Assembly (NCBI GenBank): GCA_015066385.1 | Contig: SVOJ01000022.1 | Span: 1 to 47,119 of the forward strand | DNA from: Oscillospiraceae bacterium | Lineage (GTDB): Bacteria > Bacillota > Clostridia > Oscillospirales > Acutalibacteraceae | Direction of reading: 5' to 3' | DNA length: 47,119 nucleotides | Shown here: positions 1 to 8,601 of the stretch, piece by piece | Layout of the letters: each line of letters starts with the position of its first letter | Position numbering within the stretch: the first letter of the stretch is position 1 | Position numbers and translations under genes: made by a program | The notes under the pieces: generated by a model | Database searches by the model: none | Told to the model about the DNA's origin: nothing | The model's input: only the letters and a program-made list of their open reading frames with translations

Positions 1-89
1 CCAAAACTCGTTCGCTGTATTTCCCGATCCCTCGGTCGCTGCTCTTCGTCTTCTCAAGCTCTCTTCGGTGTGTTCCTCAGTGCTCGTTA

Positions 90-118
90 GTTATACACCT
101 TTTTCGGCCATTTGTCAA
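90..118 (-). promoter_or_regulatory. Sigma-A type promoter reading out of the left edge
   Basis: On the minus strand a perfect -35 TTGACA (113-118) is followed after 17 bp by TATAAC (90-95). Transcription would run leftwards through bases 1-85, a GC-rich stretch with small self-complementary pieces such as CCGAGGGATCGG, and out of the window. The transcribed unit cannot be identified; it could be an mRNA leader, a stable RNA or a small gene. The remaining sequence up to 284 holds only T-rich DNA and the leader of the next gene. Confidence 0.5.
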
Positions 119-284
119 GCCTTTTTTGCAACTTTTTTTATCTTTTTTTGAAGTTTTTTTTCATGCCACAAGATATTGTGCACAAAGCGTGTTTTTACCA
201 CAAAAGGAAAGATTTGCTGTGCATGTTTCACAGAAGCCGCGGGAACAATTTGGACAGAATAAATAAAAAAGGGTGTAAAAAGAC

Positions 285-995
285 ATGAAACTGAAATTGA
301 CTCGATCGCATAAAATCATTGCGTTTCTGACCGCCGCGATTCTGCTTTGCGGCAGTTGTATTTTTGCAAATAACGACTACTTTCTCTTATATAATGAAAA
401 GAATCACACGCAGGTTTTGTCGAAATACGGTTCACGCGGGGAAGAAGTGCGCAAGATTCAAAGCAAACTCAAAGAGTTGGGATATTACTCCGGATCCGTG
501 GACGGCATCTTCGGCACACGCACACAAAGTGCCGTAAAATCTTTTCAGCGAAACTGCGGCTTGTCGGTGGACGGCATAGCGGGACCTAAAACATTATTAT
601 ATTTAGGCCTTGGCGGTTCTTCGTCCTCGTCGGGGGCGTACAGTTCCAATGACGTATATCTGCTCGCCAAACTGATTGCCGCCGAAGCGCGGGGCGAGAG
701 TTACACGGGGCAGGTCGCCGTGGGGGCAGTGGTTCTCAACCGAGTTGAACACGGTTCGTTCCCCGATTCCATTTCGGGCGTAGTCTACCAGGCGGGAGCA
801 TTCAGTGCAGTCAAGGACAGCAACTGGAGCGTAACCCCGAATGCAACGGCGCAGAAAGCAGCCCGGGATGCAATCAACGGCTGGGATCCGTCGGGCGGGG
901 CTATATACTATTATAATCCCAAGACCGCAAAAAGCCAGTGGATCCGTTCGCGCCCGATCATCGCGGTGATCGGCAATCATGTATTTTGCTCATGA
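285..995 (+). CDS. sleB: Spore cortex-lytic enzyme SleB-like cell wall hydrolase
   Basis: A 236-residue secreted peptidoglycan hydrolase. A basic N-terminus and a hydrophobic segment (about 10-28) form a signal peptide or anchor. A peptidoglycan-binding type 1 domain spans about 48-108 (repeats around LKELGYYSGSVDGIFG and LSVDGIAGPKT). A Hydrolase_2/SleB catalytic domain spans about 126-236, with AAEARGE carrying the likely catalytic Glu and later GAIYYYNPKTA. This is the domain order of SleB, a lytic transglycosylase of spore cortex in germination, so it suggests an endospore-forming lineage. The start follows AAGGGTG. The gene stands alone, convergent with glyA. SleB and its CwlJ-type vegetative relatives are hard to separate, so the exact role is inferred. 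Confidence 0.85.
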   Translation: MKLKLTRSHKIIAFLTAAILLCGSCIFANNDYFLLYNEKNHTQVLSKYGSRGEEVRKIQSKLKELGYYSGSVDGIFGTRTQSAVKSFQRNCGLSVDGIAGPKTLLYLGLGGSSSSSGAYSSNDVYLLAKLIAAEARGESYTGQVAVGAVVLNRVEHGSFPDSISGVVYQAGAFSAVKDSNWSVTPNATAQKAARDAINGWDPSGGAIYYYNPKTAKSQWIRSRPIIAVIGNHVFCS

Positions 996-1075
996 CACAA
1001 CAACGAATGCATGTAACCCGGATACTTTACAAAAACAATGCGGAATAAATAATAAGCCGTGATCATACTGAAAAA

Positions 1076-1105
1076 GCGAGATCCACATTTATCTGTGGAT
1101 CTCGC
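1076..1105 (-). terminator. Intrinsic terminator of glyA
   Basis: A perfect 12-bp stem (1076-1087 with 1094-1105) with a 6-nt loop is followed on the minus strand by five T residues. It lies 36 bp beyond the glyA stop and is the only terminator-like structure between glyA and the convergent sleB. Confidence 0.85.
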
Positions 1106-1140
1106 CTTATGCACTTTTTACAGTCCTTTTATATTTTACA

Positions 1141-2391
1141 TTATTTATAGAGCGGGAATTTTTCGCAGATGGCGCAAACTTCCTCACGGATAGAGTGCGC
1201 ACTGTTTTCGAAATCGGTTGCACAACGGAAAATAAAGTCCGCAATGCGTTCCATTTCTGCTTCGCCGAAGCCTCTTGTGGTGACGGCGGGAGTGCCGAAA
1301 CGGACACCGCTGGTGATGGTGGGCTTCTGGGGGTCATTGGGAATGGCATTCTTGTTGGCGGTGATGTAGCAGGCATCCAATCGCTGTTCAAGTTCCTTAC
1401 CCGTGACATTCAGGGAACGAAGGTCGGTGAGGATGAGGTGATTGTCCGTACCGCCCGAAACCATGTCGATGCCCTTTTCGGAGAATGCCTTGGCGAGGCA
1501 GGCGGCATTGGTGATGATTTTGTGCTGATAAGCCTTGAATTCGGGCTTGAGTGCTTCACCGAAGCAAACAGCCTTTGCGGCAATGATGTGCATGAGCGGA
1601 CCGCCCTGTGTGCCGGGGAAAATACCCTTGTTGATCTTGGGAAGCAGCTCTTCCTTGCAGAGGATCAGACCGCCGCGGGGACCTCTGAGGGTCTTGTGGG
1701 TGGTGGTGGTGACAACATCTGCATAGGGCACGGGCGAGGGATGCTCACCTGCAGCAACAAGACCTGCGATGTGTGCCATATCGACCATGAAGTATGCACC
1801 GACTTCCTTTGCAATTGCGGAAAGACGGGCAAAATCGATGGTTCTTGCATAAGCGGAAGCGCCTGCGAGCAGCATCTTCGGCTTGTGCTCCTTGGCAAGG
1901 CGTTCGACCTCGTCATAATCAATGAAGCCGTTGTCGTTGACACCGTAGGAAATGAAATTATAATACATACCCGAAGCGTTGATCTTCATGCCGTGGGTCA
2001 GGTGTCCGCCTGCATCGAGTGCCATGCCGAGCACCGTGTCGCCGGGCTGCAGCAGACCTGCATAAACGGCAAGGTTTGCCTGTGCACCGGAGTGCGGCTG
2101 CACATTGGCGGCTTCTGCACCGAACAGCTCCTTTGCGCGGTTGATGGCAAGCTCTTCGGTCTTGTCCACGCATTCGCAACCGCCGTAATAGCGCTTTGCG
2201 ATATAGCCTTCGGCATATTTGTTGGTAAGCACGCTGCTCATGGCTGCCATAACAGCAGGAGAAGCAATGTTTTCGGAAGCAATCAGTTCAATATTGCGGC
2301 GCTGACGGTCCAATTCAAGATTGACGGCAGCGGCAACAGCCGGGTCATAGGAAGCAAGATATGCGCCTGCATCAAAGAAATCTGCGTACAT
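1141..2391 (-). CDS. glyA: Serine hydroxymethyltransferase
   Basis: A 416-residue cytosolic PLP enzyme that converts serine plus tetrahydrofolate to glycine and 5,10-methylene-tetrahydrofolate, the main one-carbon source for purines, thymidylate and methionine. The fold type I signature is clear: [10 protein letters not shown] near the N-terminus, [15 protein letters not shown], and the PLP-lysine motif [14 protein letters not shown]. Length and motifs are typical of bacterial GlyA. The start chosen is ATG 2391 (MYADFF) because AAGGGGAT sits at the right distance; a longer frame from 2421 has no support. A promoter and a terminator flank it, so it is monocistronic. No glycine or THF riboswitch is visible upstream. 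Confidence 0.97.
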   Translation of the reverse strand: MYADFFDAGAYLASYDPAVAAAVNLELDRQRRNIELIASENIASPAVMAAMSSVLTNKYAEGYIAKRYYGGCECVDKTEELAINRAKELFGAEAANVQPHSGAQANLAVYAGLLQPGDTVLGMALDAGGHLTHGMKINASGMYYNFISYGVNDNGFIDYDEVERLAKEHKPKMLLAGASAYARTIDFARLSAIAKEVGAYFMVDMAHIAGLVAAGEHPSPVPYADVVTTTTHKTLRGPRGGLILCKEELLPKINKGIFPGTQGGPLMHIIAAKAVCFGEALKPEFKAYQHKIITNAACLAKAFSEKGIDMVSGGTDNHLILTDLRSLNVTGKELEQRLDACYITANKNAIPNDPQKPTITSGVRFGTPAVTTRGFGEAEMERIADFIFRCATDFENSAHSIREEVCAICEKFPLYK

Positions 2392-2429
2392 AATAAATCC
2401 CCTTTTCTCTTTTATATACAATCATAGTT

Positions 2430-2458
2430 ATTGTATCAAACATGCCCCCTTATTGCAA
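2430..2458 (-). promoter_or_regulatory. glyA promoter
   Basis: On the minus strand TTGCAA (2453-2458) and TACAAT (2430-2435) are separated by 17 bp, about 40 bp before the glyA start. It fits a vegetative sigma-A promoter with a short leader. Confidence 0.6.
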
Positions 2459-2574
2459 GCAAACAAATTTTATTTGCAAAAAAACAGCAGTTTGCACAAA
2501 AGTATCTGCAAACTTTTGTTTTTAAAATGACAGTGTGTGAAAAAATTTTCAACGAAAATGTATAATATTGTACA

Positions 2575-2603
2575 TTGTGTTTAGAGTTGTTTTTTGCTAT
2601 AAT
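2575..2603 (+). promoter_or_regulatory. Aldehyde dehydrogenase promoter
   Basis: TTGTGT (2575-2580), a 17-bp spacer and TATAAT (2598-2603) with an extended TGC just before the -10. The leader to the start at 2696 is about 85 nt. An AT-rich tract with a further TATAAT lies upstream; no operator palindrome was recognised. Confidence 0.6.
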
Positions 2604-2695
2604 AATATGTAATCATTACAATGCCACCCGAATTCCAATGTTTTAATCATTTAATCTTTAAAAAGGCATTTTTCAATGCAACCGGAGGAGAAACA

Positions 2696-4162
2696 ATGAC
2701 CCGCGAACAGATCCACGCAATAACAGAGCAGCAAAGACAGTTTTTCAAGAATGGCGGAACAAGAGAGGTCAACACAAGAATCAGCTATCTAAAAAAAATC
2801 AAAAAATACATCGTTGAGCACGAGGCAGAGATTGCAGCGGCGCTTAAAGAGGATCTCGGCAAAAGTCCGTATGAATCCTATCTCTGCGAAATTGCGGTGG
2901 TGCTTGCAGAAGTCAATTACATGCTCAAGCACATCCGCCGCCTTACCAGAAACAGAACCGTCATGACGCCGTTCGGTCAGCAGTTGTCGCATAGTTACAT
3001 TAAACCCAAGCCCTACGGCACGGTGTTGATCATGAGCCCGTGGAACTATCCGTTCATGCTCACCCTGCCGCCGATCATTGATGCCGTTTCCGCAGGCAAC
3101 ACCTGCATTGTCAAGATGAGTGCATACTCCCCCGCCACAAGTGCATATGTCAAAAAAATGCTCGAAAGCATTTTCCCCAAAGAGTATGTGGCAGTCATTA
3201 CGGGCGGCAGAGAAGAAAATCAGTATCTGCTGGATGAAAAATTTGACTATATCTTCTTTACGGGCAGCAAAACTGTCGGCAGATATGTTGCCGCAAAAGC
3301 AGCAAAAACCCTCACCCCTGTGACTCTTGAGCTCGGCGGCAAAAGCCCGACGATTGTGGACGAAACCGCAAAAATAAAAATCGCTGCAAGACGGCTTGTT
3401 TTCGGTAAGGGCTTCAATGTGGGACAGACCTGTGTTGCACCCGACTATGTGTATATTCATAAAGATATCAAAGATGAATTTATTGCCTGTGTCAAGGAAG
3501 AAATTGTCCGTCAGTTCGGCGACTGCCTGCACAATGAAGACTACGGTTGCATGATCAACGAAAAGCATTTCAACCGTGTCAAGGGGCTTATTGACCCGAC
3601 AAAAGTGGTTCACGGCGGCGAAAGTGATCCTGCCACACGCAGAATTCAGTTCACGGTGATGGACAATGTCACCCGTGACGATGCGGTGATGCAAGAAGAA
3701 ATTTTCGGCCCCGTGCTTCCCTTTATGGTGTATGACGATATTGACGAGGTCATTGCCGACATCAATGCCCATGATAAACCGCTGGCATTGTATGTGTTCT
3801 CGGAAAACAAACAAACTGTTGAAAAACTTCACAACGAATGCTCCTTCGGCGGCGGCTGTGTCAACGAAACGGACATTCACGTCATCACCACAGCCATGGG
3901 CTTCGGCGGTGTCGGCGAAAGCGGCATGGGACAGTACCACGGCAAGTGCGGATTCGATACGTTTACGCATTATACGAGCATTGTAGACAAGGCAACATGG
4001 ATCGATCTCGGTCAGAGATACCAGCCATATACAAAACTGAACATCTGGTTCTCGCGAAACATGAACTTCGGTTCGACCCTGCACACCACTTTAAAGACCG
4101 ATTACGAAGCCGCTCCGAAATCATTTTTTGACCTGATCGGTTTTTACATCGGAAAGAAATAA
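2696..4162 (+). CDS. Aldehyde dehydrogenase, class 3/YwdH-like
   Basis: A 488-residue NAD(P)-dependent aldehyde dehydrogenase. Visible motifs: PWNYPF with Asn117, the nucleotide-binding region around Lys140 and FFTGS (188-192), LELGGKSP with general base Glu212, and GQTC with catalytic Cys246. The short N-terminal part and a hydrophobic C-terminal extension (after about 450) match the class 3/coniferyl-fatty aldehyde branch, which is not CoA-dependent. The start is ATG 2696, preceded by GGAGGAG; an upstream in-frame extension lacks a ribosome site. It has its own promoter and a bidirectional terminator, so the physiological aldehyde cannot be read from neighbours. Detoxification or alcohol fermentation are both possible. 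Confidence 0.93.
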   Translation: MTREQIHAITEQQRQFFKNGGTREVNTRISYLKKIKKYIVEHEAEIAAALKEDLGKSPYESYLCEIAVVLAEVNYMLKHIRRLTRNRTVMTPFGQQLSHSYIKPKPYGTVLIMSPWNYPFMLTLPPIIDAVSAGNTCIVKMSAYSPATSAYVKKMLESIFPKEYVAVITGGREENQYLLDEKFDYIFFTGSKTVGRYVAAKAAKTLTPVTLELGGKSPTIVDETAKIKIAARRLVFGKGFNVGQTCVAPDYVYIHKDIKDEFIACVKEEIVRQFGDCLHNEDYGCMINEKHFNRVKGLIDPTKVVHGGESDPATRRIQFTVMDNVTRDDAVMQEEIFGPVLPFMVYDDIDEVIADINAHDKPLALYVFSENKQTVEKLHNECSFGGGCVNETDIHVITTAMGFGGVGESGMGQYHGKCGFDTFTHYTSIVDKATWIDLGQRYQPYTKLNIWFSRNMNFGSTLHTTLKTDYEAAPKSFFDLIGFYIGKK

Positions 4163-4163
4163 A

Positions 4164-4193
4164 CGAAAAAACCGCCCTCGGGCGGTTTTTTCG
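4164..4193 (+). terminator. Intrinsic terminator after aldehyde dehydrogenase
   Basis: A GC stem (ACCGCC with GGCGGT, 4171-4186) inside A and T tracts follows directly after the stop codon. The flanking A6/T6 extend the stem, so it can work on both strands. Confidence 0.9.
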
Positions 4194-4245
4194 TTTTTCC
4201 ATTACTAAAAAGTGTGCTGATGTACAAAAACAAGGAGTGGCACAC

Positions 4246-4284
4246 AACAAAAAATCAGGTGCGGGGATTCCTTACACCTGATTT
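4246..4284 (-). terminator. Terminator of the V-ATPase operon
   Basis: A 10-bp perfect stem (4252-4261 with 4275-4284) and a 13-nt loop lie just after the atpK stop, followed on the minus strand by TTTTTTGTTG. It closes the ATPase transcript. Confidence 0.85.
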
Positions 4285-4299
4285 GCTTTATATATTTTC

Positions 4300-4725
4300 T
4301 TATCCGAGGGCAACCATGCTGAAAACAAGGGCGAACAGAGCGACGGTTTCGCAAAGACCGACAACGGTGATATACTGCGCGAAGCCTTTGCCGGTTTCTG
4401 CAAGTGCATCGGCACCTGCGGCGCCTGCTTTACCCTGCATGACAGCCGAAATTGCCATGGCAAGACCCGATGCAATGCCAAGACCGAACAGGAATGCGGG
4501 GTCGGCGGCAGAGTCCTTCATCTGATCCATCAGCAGGAAACCGTAAATGGTCTGCGTGAGAGGTGCACCTGCAAAAACGGTGAGGATGAAGGGGGCCGCT
4601 TTATTGCTCATGTAACACTTCTTCCATGCACCGATGGAAGCCTGTCCTGCAAAACCGATACCGATTGCAGAGCCGATTGCGGCAATACCCATTGCCAGAG
4701 ATGTTGCCAATAAACCTAAATTCAT
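4300..4725 (-). CDS. atpK: V-type ATP synthase subunit K (membrane rotor ring)
   Basis: A 141-residue proteolipid made of two hairpins (four membrane helices), the c-ring subunit that carries the coupling ion. The ion-site glutamate is Glu126 in helix 4 (GLCETVALF). The residues that coordinate sodium in the Enterococcus hirae NtpK ring appear in place: Thr57-Gln58 in PLTQTIYGF and Gln97 in VMQGKAGAAG. This argues for Na+ rather than H+, although the leucine backbone ligand position reads as Ala. Last gene of the operon, 19 bp after subunit I, before the terminator. Confidence 0.95.
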   Translation of the reverse strand: MNLGLLATSLAMGIAAIGSAIGIGFAGQASIGAWKKCYMSNKAAPFILTVFAGAPLTQTIYGFLLMDQMKDSAADPAFLFGLGIASGLAMAISAVMQGKAGAAGADALAETGKGFAQYITVVGLCETVALFALVFSMVALG

Positions 4726-4744
4726 AGTGATTTCTCCTTAACTT

Positions 4745-6661
4745 TTATTCTTCAAAGGGTTTGAATTTATGTCCGCTCCAGGACATATCAAGATGCGATG
4801 AAAATTCCAGTGTGTTCAGACGGATGCCGTGCACAATGACGGACAGCACATTGAGGATCATGTTCAATCCGTGGCCGAATACAAGCAGGATGATTGCAAA
4901 GATCATAAACAGGAAATTGCCCAGCAGCGGGCCTGCCAGTTCATTGACGGTGGCAGAAATTGCCGCCCCTGCAAGTCCGACCGCCCAGAGGCGGATATAA
5001 GACACAATGTCCGAGAACACGTTGACAACACCAAGCAACACCGAAACGATGTTTTTGAGGCTTGCAAGGATGGATTTGCCGAGATTTCCTTCGTAATTTG
5101 CGAACACAAAACTCATTACAAAACCTGCTATGACAAGCACAAGCGCGAGTGTTCCGACGGGGATACCGCCGATAACAAGTCCGAACGGGAACACCTCGCC
5201 ATTGACAACGAAACTCAGTACCACATAAAAGATACCGAACAGTTGCATAACAGAACCGATGTCACCGAGAATTTTAATTGATTTTCTGTTGCGTGCGGCA
5301 ACCTTGATATGTGCCACGGTCAGTTGCACGAGTGCGAGTGAGAAACAGAAGATCTGCAGATTCTGCGCGGTGGTAAGCCCCGCTTCGCCGTTTGTCCAGA
5401 ACGGATACCATATTCTGTCGGCATGCACATTGGAAATGACGGGAATCGACAATTTCTGCAACCAGACGGGAATCTGTTCGGCAGAAAGCCCGAACCATGT
5501 GCAGGTAACTGTTCCCCAAAGGATGGTGGAAAGCCCGAACAGACCGATGAGCAGAAATGCGGGGGGAATTTTCTTTTTTGCGGCGGCAGTTTTTGCCATC
5601 AGAATGCCTGTGACGGCACAGATGAAAAGACCGTAGCCGCCGTCACCGAAGATGATACCGAAGAAAATGAGGATGAAGCCCAAAAACCAACCCGAAATAT
5701 CGTATTCAAAATAGCCGGGCACGGTGCCGAGAAAATCAGTCAACGGATAAATGAGGCTGACGAATTTATTGTTTTTCAGTTTGGTGGGGACATTGTCTTC
5801 TTCGGTGGGGTCTTCGGACAAAAGGCCCCATGCGTTTTCCCTTGCGGTCTGCTGCAGACGGGGAAGATTTTCTTCTTCCACGAAACCCGTGAAATAACTG
5901 ACACTGACTTCATTTTTACCATCAGCCGACAGCCGCTCGTTTGCCATGCCTGCGGCGTGCTGCTCGAATTCCATTTCTTTTTCGCAGATCTTGATTGCGT
6001 TTTTGATGGAGGTTTCGCAGTCGGCAAAGGAAAAAACCGTTTCATCAATTTCCCCGATGCGCTGTTGCAGGTCTTCGGTTTTTTGTTTTATTTCGTCCGT
6101 GGACAAGGCGGGCATTGCAAGGCTGTATCTGCGGATTGCCGCCGTTTCGTCCGTGTCTTCCCCGTCCTTTTGGATGAGCAGGAAACGGACGGAGGTTTTT
6201 GTTTTTTGTAAAGCAAGGGTCTTTACATCGTCGCTTAACGCTTCGTATTCCTCTTTGGGCATTTCATAAAGCGAAAGAAGCAAGCCTTTTTCTGCAAGCT
6301 GTGCGAAATCGGCGGGGTCAATTTCGCCCCAGTCCTTCAGGCGGTCAAGCTCGGCAGTAAGGCTGAGCCGATCGGCAACACACTGCTTTTTTTCTTCTTC
6401 AAGGGCAACGATTTCCCGTGCTGCAACAAGCGTCTGCGTGCAATCAAGGGCACGATCCCCTGCTTTTTTGATCTTTTTTTCCGAAATGCCGTAAAGCGCG
6501 CGTTCAAGCAGATTTATTTTCTCCTTGATGTCGTCAATCTTTTTGTCTGTGCCATCGGATTCTTCGATGTGCACAATGCCGAGACTGCGCAATTTTTTGA
6601 GCGTTTCGGTCTTTTTATCCCCCATGATGATGAGAGAAACTTTTTTCATCGGCACAATCAT
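4745..6661 (-). CDS. atpI: V-type ATP synthase subunit I (stator/ion channel)
   Basis: A 638-residue a/I subunit. The first ~320 residues are a charged, largely helical cytoplasmic arm; the rest has about seven to eight membrane segments, including FGHGLNMILNVLSVIVHG. The helix with SYIRLWAVGLAGAAIS carries the arginine expected to face the rotor glutamate. ATG 6661 is chosen because GGAGGTG lies at normal distance and the ATG overlaps the atpD stop by 4 nt (ATGA); a frame opening at 6685 would overlap atpD more and lacks a ribosome site. It forms the stator contact and the ion half-channels next to the K ring. Confidence 0.94.
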   Translation of the reverse strand: MIVPMKKVSLIIMGDKKTETLKKLRSLGIVHIEESDGTDKKIDDIKEKINLLERALYGISEKKIKKAGDRALDCTQTLVAAREIVALEEEKKQCVADRLSLTAELDRLKDWGEIDPADFAQLAEKGLLLSLYEMPKEEYEALSDDVKTLALQKTKTSVRFLLIQKDGEDTDETAAIRRYSLAMPALSTDEIKQKTEDLQQRIGEIDETVFSFADCETSIKNAIKICEKEMEFEQHAAGMANERLSADGKNEVSVSYFTGFVEEENLPRLQQTARENAWGLLSEDPTEEDNVPTKLKNNKFVSLIYPLTDFLGTVPGYFEYDISGWFLGFILIFFGIIFGDGGYGLFICAVTGILMAKTAAAKKKIPPAFLLIGLFGLSTILWGTVTCTWFGLSAEQIPVWLQKLSIPVISNVHADRIWYPFWTNGEAGLTTAQNLQIFCFSLALVQLTVAHIKVAARNRKSIKILGDIGSVMQLFGIFYVVLSFVVNGEVFPFGLVIGGIPVGTLALVLVIAGFVMSFVFANYEGNLGKSILASLKNIVSVLLGVVNVFSDIVSYIRLWAVGLAGAAISATVNELAGPLLGNFLFMIFAIILLVFGHGLNMILNVLSVIVHGIRLNTLEFSSHLDMSWSGHKFKPFEE

Positions 6662-7290
6662 AACGAATACACCTCCGTAGTACAAGCGGCATCGTCACGA
6701 GCGGCGATTTTGCGTTTTGAAATTTTGGAACGCACAACGGCACTGACCTGTTGGTCTGCCAGATAAACGGATATTTTGCGGATATTTGCCTGTGTTTCGG
6801 GAATTTTGACCTTTTCAAACAGGTTGACCCTTTGCGAGGTAGCAAGCAGCTCTTTGTTCAAAAGCCTGACCTGCTCGTCGAGCACGTCCGCCTCTAAATC
6901 AAGTTCAATTGCTTTTTCCATGTGATTGGCGGCAAGATCGACCCACAGCGGGGTTTCATACAGATCGTAGTCCCCGCGTGCGAAGTCTGCACCCTCATAA
7001 ACGGGAATGGTGACACCTGCAATATTTCCCTCACCCTTGCGGATGTTGCTGACGGTGATGATACCGTCGGGAAAGGCATCCTGCTCGCTGAACACGGCAA
7101 TCCACGAGGAAAAGCCTTGTTCGAGGGCTTCTCTTTGGGCTCTGACCGCCTTGGCCTTCGCTTCGATGGTGCGGATTTCGGATTGCAGCTGTTGCTTTTT
7201 GAGTGTCAGAGTCGGCAAATATCTGCGGTACATTTTCAGGGCATCCTTTTGTACCTTTAACTCATTTTTGGTTAATTTGATTTTTGCCAA
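6658..7290 (-). CDS. atpD: V-type ATP synthase subunit D (central stalk)
   Basis: A 210-residue central shaft subunit, equivalent to gamma of F-type enzymes. It has long N- and C-terminal coiled-coil helices (about 1-60 and 130-190) with a middle segment, and the family start KLTKNELKVQKDALKMYRRYLPTL. It couples catalysis in A3B3 to rotation of the K ring. It lies 13 bp after atpB and its stop overlaps the atpI start. No separate F subunit gene, the usual partner on the shaft, is present in this operon. Confidence 0.94.
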   Translation of the reverse strand: MAKIKLTKNELKVQKDALKMYRRYLPTLTLKKQQLQSEIRTIEAKAKAVRAQREALEQGFSSWIAVFSEQDAFPDGIITVSNIRKGEGNIAGVTIPVYEGADFARGDYDLYETPLWVDLAANHMEKAIELDLEADVLDEQVRLLNKELLATSQRVNLFEKVKIPETQANIRKISVYLADQQVSAVVRSKISKRKIAARDDAACTTEVYSL

Positions 7291-7303
7291 AATACCGTCC
7301 TCC

Positions 7304-8599
7304 TTAATTGACCGGCCAGAATTCGGCGGTCAGGTCGGACTTGATACCGGTTTCGTCCCTGTCAAAGCATTCGGACAGAATTTTCCAGCCCGTGTCGAGG
7401 GATTCCTCCAGTGTCATGTTGACGGAAAGATCCATCAGCCTGTTTTCAAACAGAAGACCGTATTTCAGCAGTTTTTCATCCCAACGGCTCATGGCAAAGC
7501 CCATGTTTTTCTTTTCAAGCGTTTCTCTGTATGCAGAATACAGACGGATCATGGCATCCATGAGTGCACGGTGATCCTTACGGGTCTTGCCGTTGACATT
7601 CTGCTTGAGTCGCGAAAGCGAACCGAACGGCTCGATTCTGCCGCCTTTGAGGTAATACTGTCCTTCGGTGATATAACCGGTATTGTCGGGAACGGGGTGT
7701 GTAACGTCGTCCCCGGGCATAGTGGTAACGGCAAGAACGGTAACAGAGCCCGAATTTGCAAAGTCAACCGCCTTCTCGTAGCGGGAAGCAAGCTGTGAAT
7801 ACAAATCACCGGGGTATCCGCGGTTGGAGGGCACCTGCTCTTGCGTGATGGCGATTTCCTTCATGGAGTCGGCAAAGTTGGTCATGTCGGTCAGAAGCAC
7901 CAGAACGTCCTTGTCCTGCAAAGCAAACTGTTCGGCAACCGCCAGTGCCATGTCGGGAATCATCATGCATTCAACCGTGGGGTCGGATGCGGTATGGATA
8001 AACATAACGGTTTTGCTCAGAGCGCCGCCGTTGGAAAGTTCTTCTTTGAAATAAAGGAAATCATCGTATTTAAGACCCATGCCGCCCAGCACGATGACAT
8101 CGGCATCTGCCTGTAAGGCAATGCGGGCAAGAAGCTGGTTGTAAGGCTCGCCCGAAATGGAAAAAATCGGGAGCTTTTGCGACACGACAAGGGTATTGAA
8201 CATGTCGATCATGGGAATATTGGTGCGCATCATGCGGTTGGCAAGAATACGCTTGGTGGGATTGACGGACGGTCCGCCGATGGGCTTCATGTTGTCGGCG
8301 AGAGCGGGGCCCTTGTCACGCGGTTCACCCGAGCCATCGAAAATGCGGCCGAGCAGATCTTCGCTGAACGAAACACGCATTTCATGGCCCAAAAAACGAA
8401 CTTCGTCGCCCGTGGAAACACCCTGACCGCCTGCAAACACCTGCAGAGAAACCAGATTGCCGTCAATTTTGTTGACCTGTGCGAGGGATTTGCCGAAACG
8501 GGTGGTGATCTGTGCCAATTCCTGATAGCGTACGCCGTCAGCACGCACGGTAATGACGTTGCCCGTAACGGATTCGATTTTATTATAAACTTTGCTCAT
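7304..8599 (-). CDS. atpB: V-type ATP synthase subunit B (non-catalytic)
   Basis: A 431-residue non-catalytic nucleotide-binding subunit of the A3B3 head. It has the family features [18 protein letters not shown]-type P-loop remnant, [12 protein letters not shown], and [17 protein letters not shown]. Start: GTG 8605 overlaps the atpA stop (GTGA), but ATG 8599 is better spaced from AAAGGCGG and is used here; the difference is two residues. Translation is probably coupled to atpA. Confidence 0.95.
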   Translation of the reverse strand: MSKVYNKIESVTGNVITVRADGVRYQELAQITTRFGKSLAQVNKIDGNLVSLQVFAGGQGVSTGDEVRFLGHEMRVSFSEDLLGRIFDGSGEPRDKGPALADNMKPIGGPSVNPTKRILANRMMRTNIPMIDMFNTLVVSQKLPIFSISGEPYNQLLARIALQADADVIVLGGMGLKYDDFLYFKEELSNGGALSKTVMFIHTASDPTVECMMIPDMALAVAEQFALQDKDVLVLLTDMTNFADSMKEIAITQEQVPSNRGYPGDLYSQLASRYEKAVDFANSGSVTVLAVTTMPGDDVTHPVPDNTGYITEGQYYLKGGRIEPFGSLSRLKQNVNGKTRKDHRALMDAMIRLYSAYRETLEKKNMGFAMSRWDEKLLKYGLLFENRLMDLSVNMTLEESLDTGWKILSECFDRDETGIKSDLTAEFWPVN

Positions 8600-8601
8600 T
8601 T

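Noticed and set aside
1-90. Short open frame at the left edge on the plus strand ending at TAG 88-90
   Set aside because: Ser/Arg/Leu-rich translation without recognisable similarity; other frames are also open, so coding cannot be supported.
1195-2427. Long open frame antisense to glyA
   Set aside because: Cys/Gly-rich composition without recognisable domain, exact overlap with a well conserved gene on the other strand; a codon-usage shadow. The same holds for long antisense frames over the aldehyde dehydrogenase, the ATPase genes, the Ldh2/malic enzyme pair, the NuoF-like gene and serS.
2392-2695. Glycine or THF riboswitch for glyA
   Set aside because: The glyA leader is only about 35 nt and shows no such structure.
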